A stretch of 64,000 nt of DNA from an uncultured Pelagibacteraceae bacterium (GTDB lineage Bacteria > Pseudomonadota > Alphaproteobacteria > Pelagibacterales > AG-422-B15), in assembly GCA_902571005.1 (NCBI GenBank), contig CACGAG010000002.1, positions 1-64,000 on the forward strand, read 5' to 3'. Below are positions 29,696 through 38,766 of the stretch, one piece after another; within the stretch, counting starts at the first letter, position 1, and the number at the start of each line of letters is the position of its first letter. A program made the position numbers and the translations under genes. The notes below the pieces were generated by a model. The model saw nothing but the letters and a program-made list of their open reading frames with translations. It was not told where the DNA came from and searched no databases.

Positions 29696-30315
29696 AAGAT
29701 CATACACACGATAAACCTGATTTCTATAATGATCTTGATAAGACTTATGAAAATATTTGGGATCAACTCATAATTGGTAAATCAAAATCAAAATCTGAAT
29801 TACATCAAGGGTATATTTCAACATTCAATGATACATTTCCATCTGTTAGAACAGTAGTCCTCAGGCATGTTGATAAGAAAAATAATACCATAAGTTTTCA
29901 TACGGATATCCGATCCAGTAAAATTGATGAAATAAAAAAAAATAATGCAGTAACCATGCTGTTTTACGATCATGGCAAAAAGATACAAATTAAAGTTTCA
30001 GGAAAAGCTGAAATCAATCATCAAAACAATAAAGCAAAATCAGCCTGGGATAACTCAAGGTCATTTAGCAAGAAATGTTATGTTGTTGAAAAGGCACCTG
30101 GAACCCCCTCAGATGAACCAACTTCAGGGTACTTACCAGAGCATGAAAACGAACTGCCGGACGATGATCTTTTACAAAACGGTTACAACAACTTTACTTT
30201 AGTGGAAATTCAAATTCACTCGATTGAGTGGCTTTATTTGCATCGTCAAGGTCATCGCCGAGCATTGTTTACATCCACAAATGGCAGTTTAAACAAAGAA
30301 TGGCTAACGCCATAA
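29689..30315 (+). CDS. Pyridoxamine 5'-phosphate oxidase-like FMN-binding protein
   Basis: PSVRTVVLRHVDKKNNTISFHTDIRSSKIDEIKKN. Confidence 0.85.
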   Translation: MVKDHTHDKPDFYNDLDKTYENIWDQLIIGKSKSKSELHQGYISTFNDTFPSVRTVVLRHVDKKNNTISFHTDIRSSKIDEIKKNNAVTMLFYDHGKKIQIKVSGKAEINHQNNKAKSAWDNSRSFSKKCYVVEKAPGTPSDEPTSGYLPEHENELPDDDLLQNGYNNFTLVEIQIHSIEWLYLHRQGHRRALFTSTNGSLNKEWLTP

Positions 30316-30351
30316 TAGTGTCTAAATAAAGCAAGAAAAGGTTAAATAGTT

Positions 30352-31188
30352 TTGAAATATTTGTCAGAAAATAGATATAAAGGAGAGATAAAAGGTTTGG
30401 TATTAGACTGGAGTGGAACTACTGCTGACGCATACGTGATTGCTCCAACTATAGTGTTTGTTGAGGTTTTTAAGAAACAAAAGGTTGTAATCTCCATGGA
30501 AGAGGCAAGAGAACCCATGGGTTTACGAAAAGATTTACATATAAAAGCACTCACAGAGAACGCTGAAATAAGAAAGCGCTGGAACATAGTACATGGTAAA
30601 GACCCACAAATGTCTGATGTTGAAAATATGTACGCAGATTTTGTTCCACTGCAGCTTAAATGCTTAAAACAATACTCAAAATTATTACCCGGAACAGCAG
30701 AAGTAATTAAACGGGTTCAAAATAGCGGTATAAAAGTTGGTTGCACAACTGGTTTTGTGCGGTCAATGGTTAATATTTTAGAGGAAGAATCAGCAAAACA
30801 GGGATATGTCCCCGATGCGTCAGTTGCAGGTGATGATGTTAAAAATGGCGTTCGGCCCCTTCCCCACATGTTATATAAAAATTTAGATATAATGAATATA
30901 GAATCCATTCAATCAGTTATAAAAGTTGATGATACTGTTTCAGGAATTGGAGAAGCAATTAATGCTGGTTGTTGGGGTGTTGGTGTAACGCGATATTCGA
31001 ATTATATGAATATAAATTCCTTAGAAGAAGCTGATGAACTGAGTAAAGAAGAAATTGATATGAAACAAGGATTTGCAAAAGATCTGCTTTATAAAGCAGG
31101 TGCGCATTACGTAATAGAAACTATTGCAGATATCGAGACCGTTATTGATGATATTAACAAAAGGCTTTCACGTGGTGAAGGGCCTTAA
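30352..31188 (+). CDS. phnX: Phosphonoacetaldehyde hydrolase (phosphonatase)-like HAD protein
   Basis: LVLDWSGTTAD nucleophile loop, EEAREPMGLRKDLHIKAL (aligns with Schiff-base Lys motif MGLLK of PhnX), GCTTGF, VIKVDDTVSGIGEA. TTG start. Confidence 0.85.
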   Translation: MKYLSENRYKGEIKGLVLDWSGTTADAYVIAPTIVFVEVFKKQKVVISMEEAREPMGLRKDLHIKALTENAEIRKRWNIVHGKDPQMSDVENMYADFVPLQLKCLKQYSKLLPGTAEVIKRVQNSGIKVGCTTGFVRSMVNILEEESAKQGYVPDASVAGDDVKNGVRPLPHMLYKNLDIMNIESIQSVIKVDDTVSGIGEAINAGCWGVGVTRYSNYMNINSLEEADELSKEEIDMKQGFAKDLLYKAGAHYVIETIADIETVIDDINKRLSRGEGP

Positions 31189-31700
31189 AAGTTGATTACA
31201 AATTTTTCTTGTTCCTCTGTTTCAATTGTACCTGGCCGGCAATTCCTTACATGATTTATGCATTGCTTTGAATCTAGTCCTAGTGCCTTTAAAATAAGTG
31301 AAGCAAACATTCCAGATCTACCTAATCCAGCATAACAATGCAGGTAAACATTTTTATTGAGTTCTAACTGAGTAACACAATCTCTGATAATTTGACTATA
31401 TTCATTTTTTTTAATCTGAGCTGGAATACCATAGTTTTTTATGGGCATGCTGTAGGCCCTAACATTCTTCTCCTCTAGATCTTTATGGAACTGATTAATT
31501 TCAAAATTTCTAATTTCATTAAGTTCTATCAATGAAACAACGAGTGATATATTTAAGTCGATGATAATGGTTAAATCTTTTTTATAAGTAAATTTATCAA
31601 ATCTAGAATTACTGATACCTGGACAACTGGATATAACCAAATTACCAAGATTTTTTTTTGCTTTAACAATTTTCGAAAGCTTTATTTTAGTAAAGTTCAA
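31185..31700 (-). CDS. Dual-specificity/tyrosine phosphatase-like protein
   Basis: CX5R signature HCYAGLGRSG. Confidence 0.85.
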   Translation of the reverse strand: MNFTKIKLSKIVKAKKNLGNLVISSCPGISNSRFDKFTYKKDLTIIIDLNISLVVSLIELNEIRNFEINQFHKDLEEKNVRAYSMPIKNYGIPAQIKKNEYSQIIRDCVTQLELNKNVYLHCYAGLGRSGMFASLILKALGLDSKQCINHVRNCRPGTIETEEQEKFVINF

Positions 31701-32296
31701 ATATAGGACTTTTGAATAAAAGGATGAAAGAATGAAATAGTTTCAGTTTTCTTTCCCCTAATTTTTGCATTGTCATCATACTTTCGAAGTCTTACTGCAT
31801 CTTCAAAATATTTATGACTTTCCAGTTTTCGAATAGCATCTTTGTTTAAATATCCGCCTTGAAGTTTAAAACTTCTTTTGGAGCCATCTGAAAGACCGTC
31901 ATAATAATCTGATTGAACGGAACATAGATATCTCTTTGCAATAACGTGCATTTTAATTGGGTAAGTAACTTCTTCAGGGAAATACTTGGATAAAAAAGAT
32001 GCAGCAACGTTTTCATGATACTTGTCATTGTTTAAAAAATCATGGCTATTTACATCTTCGCCAGTCAACATATGCCCTAAATCGTGAAATAATGAAGCAG
32101 TAATAAATTTATCACTTTCATTATTTTCTTTAGCTAAGGTTGCGCACTGAAGAGCATGTTGTAATTGAGTAATCTCTTCGTCATAAAAACTGCATGAACC
32201 TCTTTGATCAATAATTTCACATAAAACATTGGTACGCTCAATAATTGAAGCTGAATTTAATTTATTTTCTAGAGATTGGATTTTATCTAATTGCAT
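31697..32296 (-). CDS. HD-domain protein of the phosphonate-associated (PhnZ-like) family
   Basis: QHALQCATLA, HDLGHM, YHENVAASFL, MHVIAKRYLC, FEDAVRLRKYDDNAK: metal-ligand pattern as in PhnZ/MIOX-like HD oxygenases. Confidence 0.75.
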   Translation of the reverse strand: MQLDKIQSLENKLNSASIIERTNVLCEIIDQRGSCSFYDEEITQLQHALQCATLAKENNESDKFITASLFHDLGHMLTGEDVNSHDFLNNDKYHENVAASFLSKYFPEEVTYPIKMHVIAKRYLCSVQSDYYDGLSDGSKRSFKLQGGYLNKDAIRKLESHKYFEDAVRLRKYDDNAKIRGKKTETISFFHPFIQKSYI

Positions 32297-32341
32297 GATT
32301 TAAATGATTAATTATATTTTTTTTAATGTCAATAATTTGAG

Positions 32342-32391
32342 CTGTAACATTAGTGTAATAAATTGCAAAATATCTGTCATAAAAATGCAAC
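32342..32391 (+). promoter_or_regulatory. Five-unit Pho-box-like array upstream of phnC
   Basis: CTGTAAC(32342) GTGTAAT(32353) TTGCAAA(32363) CTGTCAT(32374) ATGCAAC(32385), ~11-bp spacing. Confidence 0.8.
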
Positions 32392-32430
32392 TTTGATTTA
32401 ATTTTTTTGTATTACTTTTCATTCATACTA

Positions 32431-33234
32431 ATGATCAAAGTAGAGAAATTAAATAAGTATTTTGGTGACAACCGTGCAGTAAACGATGTCACATTTGAAA
32501 TTAATAAACCTGAAATGATTGGTATCATTGGCAGATCTGGTGCTGGAAAGTCAACATTACTGAGAATAATGAATCGTCTAACCGACGCAACTAGTGGATC
32601 TATTTTTATTGAAGGCAGAAATATACTTTCATTAACAAAGAAAGACAAACGAGCATGGCAAAAAGATTGTGCCATGATATTTCAGCAATTCAATCTTGTG
32701 CCCCGTTTAGATGTTTTAACAAATGTAATTCTTGGAAGATCAAATATTCAAGGTACTTTACGATCAAGCTTAAAACTTTTCACTAAAGATGAACGCGTTG
32801 ATGCATTGATGGCTCTGGATAAATTGGGAATGGCTGAAACCGCGCTGCAAAGAGCAGAGACTTTATCTGGTGGACAGCAACAAAGGGTTGCAATTTGTAG
32901 AGCTATGATGCAGCAACCAAAAATGATTTTAGCCGACGAGCCTATTGCATCGCTAGACCCTCTTAATGCCCGACTTGTAATGGAATCACTTAGAAATATT
33001 CATAGAGAAAAGCAGATTACTGTTCTTGCAAATCTTCATACTCTTGATACCGCTAAAAATTATTGTGACAGAGTCATTGGCATGAGACTTGGGGAAATTG
33101 TTTTTGATGATGTACCTTCAAGTTTAAAAGATGATGTTGCTAGAGAAATTTATGGCGCTGAAGCTGAAGAAGCATTTGAACCAACAGTTACTTCAACTTC
33201 ACTTGGTGACGAACAGTTTGCAGAGGCAGGATAA
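32431..33234 (+). CDS. phnC: Phosphonate ABC transporter ATP-binding protein
   Basis: [26 protein letters not shown]; operon with phnD/phnE. Start refined to ATG 32431. Confidence 0.93.
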   Translation: MIKVEKLNKYFGDNRAVNDVTFEINKPEMIGIIGRSGAGKSTLLRIMNRLTDATSGSIFIEGRNILSLTKKDKRAWQKDCAMIFQQFNLVPRLDVLTNVILGRSNIQGTLRSSLKLFTKDERVDALMALDKLGMAETALQRAETLSGGQQQRVAICRAMMQQPKMILADEPIASLDPLNARLVMESLRNIHREKQITVLANLHTLDTAKNYCDRVIGMRLGEIVFDDVPSSLKDDVAREIYGAEAEEAFEPTVTSTSLGDEQFAEAG

Positions 33235-33286
33235 TGTTAGCCTTTTCAAAAAAAAACTTAACAACTAACAAGGAGATATACTAAAA

Positions 33287-34246
33287 ATGATTAAAAATTT
33301 AGTAAGGTCTATTATTGCTTGTTCATTCCTTTTTGTGTCTGCAAATGCATACGCATGGGATGTATCTGGCTATAAAGGGCCAACAATGGACTTGAGTAAA
33401 TATCAACCTGAAATGAGACTTGGATTTTTAGGCGATGAATCAGCTCAAGACATTATTAAGAATAATGCATGTCTAAAGGAATATGCGGAAGTTGCATATG
33501 GAGTACCAGCTAAAATTTATACTTTTAAAGATTATGCAGGAACAATGGAGTCAATGCTTGGTGGCAGCTTAGACTATGCTTGGTTTGGCTCATCAGGATA
33601 TGCGGGTATATATCTAGAAGATCCTACCGCTACTGTACCAATTTTAACCAGAATGCAGCCAACAGGAGATATGGGCTATTATTCAGTCATGGTTACAAGA
33701 TCAGACTCGGGTATCAATTCACTTGATGATTTAAAAGGTAAATCTTTTGGATGGGCTGATCCTAATTCAACATCTGGTTATCTAATACCATCAATCGAAT
33801 TAAAAGCTGCAGGAATGGATCCAGACTCATACTTTGGCTCTACACAATTTTCAGGTGGTCATGAAAATAACGTTTTGGCAGTTCTTAATGGTGATATCGA
33901 TGCAGGTGTGACATGGGTATCTGGAGTTGGTGAATGGAGCGAAGGTTACTCTTCTGGAAATCTGAGAAAAATGGTTGATAAAGGACTATTAAATATGGAT
34001 GACATCAAACAGATTTGGTCATCTGCTTTGATACCAAATGGACCGATTGTAATGCCAACTAATATGCCTGTGAGAGCGCATCAGGTCATGGTAGGCATGA
34101 AGCAGTGGATCCATGAAAATGACCCACAATGCAGCGAGAATGTTGCAAATGGAGTTGTTAAAGCTTGGGTGCCAGTCGACCATAGTTTCTATGAAACTAT
34201 TGTAGCTGCTCGTAAAGCTAAAATTGAAGCTAAAAAAGCCGAATAA
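33287..34246 (+). CDS. phnD: Phosphonate ABC transporter substrate-binding protein
   Basis: Signal peptide; LDYAWFGSSGY, GKSFGWADPNSTSGYLIP. Confidence 0.93.
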   Translation: MIKNLVRSIIACSFLFVSANAYAWDVSGYKGPTMDLSKYQPEMRLGFLGDESAQDIIKNNACLKEYAEVAYGVPAKIYTFKDYAGTMESMLGGSLDYAWFGSSGYAGIYLEDPTATVPILTRMQPTGDMGYYSVMVTRSDSGINSLDDLKGKSFGWADPNSTSGYLIPSIELKAAGMDPDSYFGSTQFSGGHENNVLAVLNGDIDAGVTWVSGVGEWSEGYSSGNLRKMVDKGLLNMDDIKQIWSSALIPNGPIVMPTNMPVRAHQVMVGMKQWIHENDPQCSENVANGVVKAWVPVDHSFYETIVAARKAKIEAKKAE

Positions 34247-34270
34247 ATTTCGGTAGTTGCTTGCTAACTT

Positions 34271-34296
34271 AAGAGGATGGCATGCCCCATCCTCTT
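34271..34296 (+). other. phnD-phnE intercistronic hairpin
   Basis: AAGAGGATGG-CATGCC-CCATCCTCTT, perfect 10-bp stem. Confidence 0.85.
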
Positions 34297-34322
34297 AATT
34301 AGCAGTTTATTTGGAGGAAACA

Positions 34323-35177
34323 GTGCAATCATCATTGCCAGAAAATTTAATTAAAATTGAAAATAATTTAAAATCTCTTACAAGAACAAGATCAATTTAT
34401 TCTTTTCTCTCAATTGCGGCATTGATAGCAGTTATTTATTCGGGTTTAATTGTAGCAGAAACAGGAAATGCGACTAGCATCTGGGTTGGATTACCTAAAT
34501 TTTTCGATTACCCAGTTGATCTATTTGTTGGGTCATGGGAATACGGCTATAGATGGAATTTATTGTTACTTGAATACCTTCCAGATTTAATAAGCACTAT
34601 TAATATGGCTCTATTTTCAACAGCAATGGGTACGTTGCTAGCCTTTTTTTTAAGTATTTTTTCAAGTCGTAATCTAATCAAAAGTAAAACTACTGTATTA
34701 ATATTTCGACGCATCATGGATATATGCAGATCGTTTCCAGAATTAGTTATTGCGCTTGTTTTGTTGTATCTACTGGGAAAGTCAGCACTGCCTGCTGTAA
34801 TTGCCATCATAATTCATACCGCAGGAGCTCTTGGCAAATTGTTTTCAGAAGCTATTGAGAATGTCGACAAAAATCCAATTGAAGGTCTTGAGTCCTGTGG
34901 AGCTTCATGGTTTACCAGAATAAGATTTGGTGTGGTAACTCAGGCACTCCCTCTATTTCTAACTTACACAATTTTAAGATTTGAAATTAATATAAGGGCT
35001 TCAACTATTTTGGGATTTGTTGGCGCTGGAGGTATCGGTGAGCAACTTTACACTAATATACAGTGGAAATATGAAGCTGACACTATTGCAATAATGTTTT
35101 TACTTGTGTCTACGATCATTGCATTGGATTACTTATCAAGTTATTGGCGAAAATCATTAATAGGATTGAAATCATGA
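34323..35177 (+). CDS. phnE: Phosphonate ABC transporter permease
   Basis: PhnE-type permease with ESCGASWFTR, GAGGIGEQL; GTG 34323 preceded by TTGGAGGAAACA, so the track's TTG 34311 lies in the RBS. Confidence 0.92.
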   Translation: MQSSLPENLIKIENNLKSLTRTRSIYSFLSIAALIAVIYSGLIVAETGNATSIWVGLPKFFDYPVDLFVGSWEYGYRWNLLLLEYLPDLISTINMALFSTAMGTLLAFFLSIFSSRNLIKSKTTVLIFRRIMDICRSFPELVIALVLLYLLGKSALPAVIAIIIHTAGALGKLFSEAIENVDKNPIEGLESCGASWFTRIRFGVVTQALPLFLTYTILRFEINIRASTILGFVGAGGIGEQLYTNIQWKYEADTIAIMFLLVSTIIALDYLSSYWRKSLIGLKS

Positions 35178-36583
35178 ACAGGTCTGAAATTATTAAAAAT
35201 TATTCAGATATAGTAGTTACTAAATTTTCATCTAAAATGTGGTCAACTTTTTTAGTGCTCGGGATTATAGTGTATTTAATCATAGCAATTTTAAGCCTCG
35301 ACATATTTCAGATTCATAAAAAATGGAGTCCTGAAAGAGCTTCATTGTTTGCCCTCGACACATATGCACATAAAGACCATGTCACAATGAAATGGAGTGA
35401 ACCAGATGATATAATTATATCCTTTGAAGGAAGCAGATGGTCTCAGTATGTTGGCCCCTATCAAAAAAGTGACGGTCTTCCAGAAAGGTATCCTGAATGG
35501 ACTTCCATAGGTCCAGAGGGTGAAACAAAAATAAGTTTTAAAAATGGAGGGTTTGCAAATCTATACGATGATAAAGTTACAATAGAAAACTGGCCAGACA
35601 CCAAAGAAACACTTGTTTTTCGTCTTGATGCACAAGGTAAGCCTTACGTTGAAAATGTAGATAATCTCCCAAAATGGATAAGGGTAACGGAAAATAAAAT
35701 AGAGGTTAGACCATCTCTTTACGAAAGAGTTCAAGTTTATTCAAAAAAAGTTGAAGTACATAGGTACAATCTTGGTTGGAACTATTTCTGGTTTGACTTT
35801 GACAGTCCTTTAGAACCATATGGAATTTGGAATGCTATTTCACTTTCATTCTCAGGCGATAGAGTTGACCCCAATATTTCAAATTTTTCGCTTCTAATTC
35901 AAGAATTTCTAAATAATGATATGTGGCATCATGGACAAATATTGTGGGCTTTATTAGAGACAATTTTTATGGCTCTATTGGGCACCCTACTAGCAGCTCT
36001 TCTGGGTTTTCCTCTGGCATTTTTTGCAGCTTACAATGTAACGCCTTTTAAATTTGTTCGAACGATATTAAGACGGTTATTTGATACATTAAGAGGCATC
36101 GATTTTTTGATTTGGAGCTTAATTTTTTTAAGAGCCTTCGGACCAGGACCATTTACTGGAATATTTGCTATTGCAATTACAGATACAGGAACTCTTGGAA
36201 AATTAATGTCTGAAGCAATAGAAAACACTGAAGAAAAGCAACAAGAAGGTGTAGAGTCTACGGGAGCGAATAAAACTCTTCAACACAGATTTGGAATTAT
36301 ACCTCAAATACTTCCTATTTTTATTTCCCAAACTCTTTACTACTTAGAATCAAACACGAGAGGAGCTGTTATTATAGGTGCCATGGGCGCAGGCGGCATA
36401 GGTTTACAATTACTTGGAGCAATAAATACGGGTACCAGTTGGGAAAATGTTATGTATATGTCATTATTGATTTTAGGAGTTGTTATTTTCATGGATACAA
36501 TGTCCGCAAAAGTAAGAAGAGCTTTGATTGGTGATGAAACGCTAGGAGCAGAATTACAATTGGCAAAAATGGCAAAAAAATAA
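35174..36583 (+). CDS. phnE: Phosphonate ABC transporter permease 2, with large extra domain
   Basis: C-terminal PhnE permease with GAMGAGGIGLQL; ~200-aa non-TM insertion after TM1. Start refined to ATG 35174. Confidence 0.88.
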   Translation: MNRSEIIKNYSDIVVTKFSSKMWSTFLVLGIIVYLIIAILSLDIFQIHKKWSPERASLFALDTYAHKDHVTMKWSEPDDIIISFEGSRWSQYVGPYQKSDGLPERYPEWTSIGPEGETKISFKNGGFANLYDDKVTIENWPDTKETLVFRLDAQGKPYVENVDNLPKWIRVTENKIEVRPSLYERVQVYSKKVEVHRYNLGWNYFWFDFDSPLEPYGIWNAISLSFSGDRVDPNISNFSLLIQEFLNNDMWHHGQILWALLETIFMALLGTLLAALLGFPLAFFAAYNVTPFKFVRTILRRLFDTLRGIDFLIWSLIFLRAFGPGPFTGIFAIAITDTGTLGKLMSEAIENTEEKQQEGVESTGANKTLQHRFGIIPQILPIFISQTLYYLESNTRGAVIIGAMGAGGIGLQLLGAINTGTSWENVMYMSLLILGVVIFMDTMSAKVRRALIGDETLGAELQLAKMAKK

Positions 36584-36636
36584 TTTTTTTTTTGAGATCT
36601 TAATATTTTTTTAACAATCTATTTGTATCATTAATT

Positions 36637-37074
36637 ATGATCAAATTTATTCAATTCTTTTTAATAACGTCGTACATGTTATCATTTCTTGCTCTTGCAG
36701 ACAGTCATGAAGACAATACAATTGGGCAAGCTGGAAATGACTATTCTACCAATACTGAAAGTACATACGAGAGCAATATAGGAAACTGTGAAGATTTAAG
36801 TGTATTAACGCTCCGTGGATCAGTTAAAAACGATATACAGCGAGCTGACCCAGATTCAGCAACGAAAGCACATAATTTAATGCTTGAAGGAATGGAATTG
36901 TGTAATAAAAATCAAAACGTCCTTGCAAAAATGAAATTGAAAGAGGCTCAAACTATAGCGAGAGAAGGCAATGTTGCCGGACAAGATATGAGAATTGGAA
37001 TTGTTAATGAGTTAGACGAACTGCAAGAAGAGACAGAAAATGAAAAAGAAAAGTCATGGTGGCAGATTTTTTAA
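36637..37074 (+). CDS. Secreted hypothetical protein
   Basis: Signal peptide ending LALADS; no family recognised. Confidence 0.65.
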   Translation: MIKFIQFFLITSYMLSFLALADSHEDNTIGQAGNDYSTNTESTYESNIGNCEDLSVLTLRGSVKNDIQRADPDSATKAHNLMLEGMELCNKNQNVLAKMKLKEAQTIAREGNVAGQDMRIGIVNELDELQEETENEKEKSWWQIF

Positions 37075-37419
37075 CTACACCTCTTCTAATAACGTACAAA
37101 AGCCAGGATCACTACCATTAAAAAAAGTTTCTAAATTAGAAGAACAGTGATTAATCACACATTGGTCTGACTCATAAAAATAATCATCAATATTTTTAGC
37201 TGATTTAATATTCTGCAACATACAAAGACTATACTCATTGAAGTTACTGCTAGGATGAGTATTAAAATATATTTCACAATTAATTATTGTCTCATCGTAC
37301 CCTATTTCTAGAGATGAAGTGTTTTGAAAGTAAGCTATACAACTCTTAAAGTCGTCAGCATAGATGTTTGTGCTCAGCAGAATTTTAAAAATGAACATTA
37401 AAAGCACGAATCGTTTCAT
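37075..37419 (-). CDS. Secreted Cys-containing hypothetical protein
   Basis: Signal peptide MKRFVLLMFIFKILLSTNIYA; six cysteines after it. Confidence 0.6.
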   Translation of the reverse strand: MKRFVLLMFIFKILLSTNIYADDFKSCIAYFQNTSSLEIGYDETIINCEIYFNTHPSSNFNEYSLCMLQNIKSAKNIDDYFYESDQCVINHCSSNLETFFNGSDPGFCTLLEEV

Positions 37420-37456
37420 GTAATATTATTGTAATATTTCTTAACATTTTTGTAAT
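37418..37456 (+). promoter_or_regulatory. Pho-box-like array between secreted ORF and MFS gene
   Basis: ATGTAAT-ATTA-TTGTAAT-ATTT-CTTAACA-TTT-TTGTAAT. Confidence 0.6.
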
Positions 37457-37551
37457 ATTTAAAAATTGGTAAACAATCTATTTTTTAACTATTGTAAAAA
37501 TAACAAATTTATTCAATGACTTATAAAAATAAATACTAAACAGGCATCAAG

Positions 37552-38766
37552 TTGAAAGAAAATAATAGTTTATTTCCTGTTCATACTATTGGAATTGTAA
37601 CAATCATTGGTTACGGATTTTTATTCTATACTATTGCCCCATTAAAAGAGTATATCTCACTGCACACCAATTTAAGTGAGGAATTAATTCTCACAATGTT
37701 TAGTTTAGCACTGTTATTTCAAGCCCTATTAGCGCCTCGGATTGGAAAATGGTCAGACCATCATGGAAGCCTAATCGTAATTAAATATGGCCTGTTATTA
37801 GGTATGATAGGCTCAATTTTTATTGGAATAACAGAGGTTGATTTATTTATTTTCAAAAATGTATTGTGGGTGTTTATTTCTATGTTTCTAATTACCTTGG
37901 GGCTTGGTATGTCAACCTATGAAGTAGCGTTTAATGCAGCAGTCCAAATGGATGAAATCAATTCTAGAAAAAATATTTCAATAATTACTTTTTATGGAGC
38001 GGTAGCAAGCACTATTACCTGGCTTTCAATTTATCCACTTATTTACAATGTAGGCTTATTCTATACGTGTTTATTTATTTCAATTATTTTATTAATTGGC
38101 TATGTACTTGTGTCCTCAAAGGAAATGAAATACAAATCAAATATAGAATACTTAAATGAAAGTAAGTTATTATTTAATTGGAATGAGCTAAATAAGACTC
38201 AAAAAAAATCATTTTTTTACATTACAATATCCTCTTCTTTACAAAATTTTTTTTTTGTAGCATTCACCCTAGCATTGGTAAATTTTTTTACAGAAACATT
38301 TAATGACATTAGTATCGCGGTTTTACTTGCGAGTATATATGGCCCGTTTCAACTTGTAGGAAGATACTTGGAGATGAAAATTGGAAAGCATTACGACGCA
38401 AGATATACAGGCTTAATAGCCTTTTTGTTTGTAATTTTTTCAATTTTTACAGCTCAATTTACAAATAATATTTCTGTTGCCGCAATTAGTATGGCTTTTT
38501 TCGGGATGGGTCACGGTGTTTTAACAATAACATATGGTTATGTCACCAATATGTATTTTGAGTCACAAATTTATGGCCAAGCTAAAGGGTGGATGGCCCT
38601 TTCAAGGAGCATTAGCTTTGCCGTAGGTCCAGCAGTAGGTGCATTTCTTTTTGCGTATAATTTAAACTTATTTACGATTACGATTGTAATAACTGCAATC
38701 TTATCAGCGTTTTCTTTCTTACTAATAATTTTCGAGAAACCTACAAATCAAATGCACGAATTATAA
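37552..38766 (+). CDS. MFS transporter
   Basis: About 12 TM, RIGKWSDHHGS loop motif; TTG start. Confidence 0.9.
   Translation: MKENNSLFPVHTIGIVTIIGYGFLFYTIAPLKEYISLHTNLSEELILTMFSLALLFQALLAPRIGKWSDHHGSLIVIKYGLLLGMIGSIFIGITEVDLFIFKNVLWVFISMFLITLGLGMSTYEVAFNAAVQMDEINSRKNISIITFYGAVASTITWLSIYPLIYNVGLFYTCLFISIILLIGYVLVSSKEMKYKSNIEYLNESKLLFNWNELNKTQKKSFFYITISSSLQNFFFVAFTLALVNFFTETFNDISIAVLLASIYGPFQLVGRYLEMKIGKHYDARYTGLIAFLFVIFSIFTAQFTNNISVAAISMAFFGMGHGVLTITYGYVTNMYFESQIYGQAKGWMALSRSISFAVGPAVGAFLFAYNLNLFTITIVITAILSAFSFLLIIFEKPTNQMHEL

Noticed and set aside
29972-30202. 76-aa plus-strand ORF inside the PNPOx-like gene
   Set aside because: Alternate frame of a well-supported CDS without its own RBS or recognizable motif.
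31697-32296. (p)ppGpp hydrolase / generic HD phosphohydrolase
   Set aside because: Small size, second His pair and linkage to phn genes fit the phosphonate-associated HD oxygenase family better; still needs phylogeny.
34311-34322. TTG start for phnE at 34311
   Set aside because: TTGGAGG is itself the ribosome-binding site; GTG at 34323 is correctly spaced.
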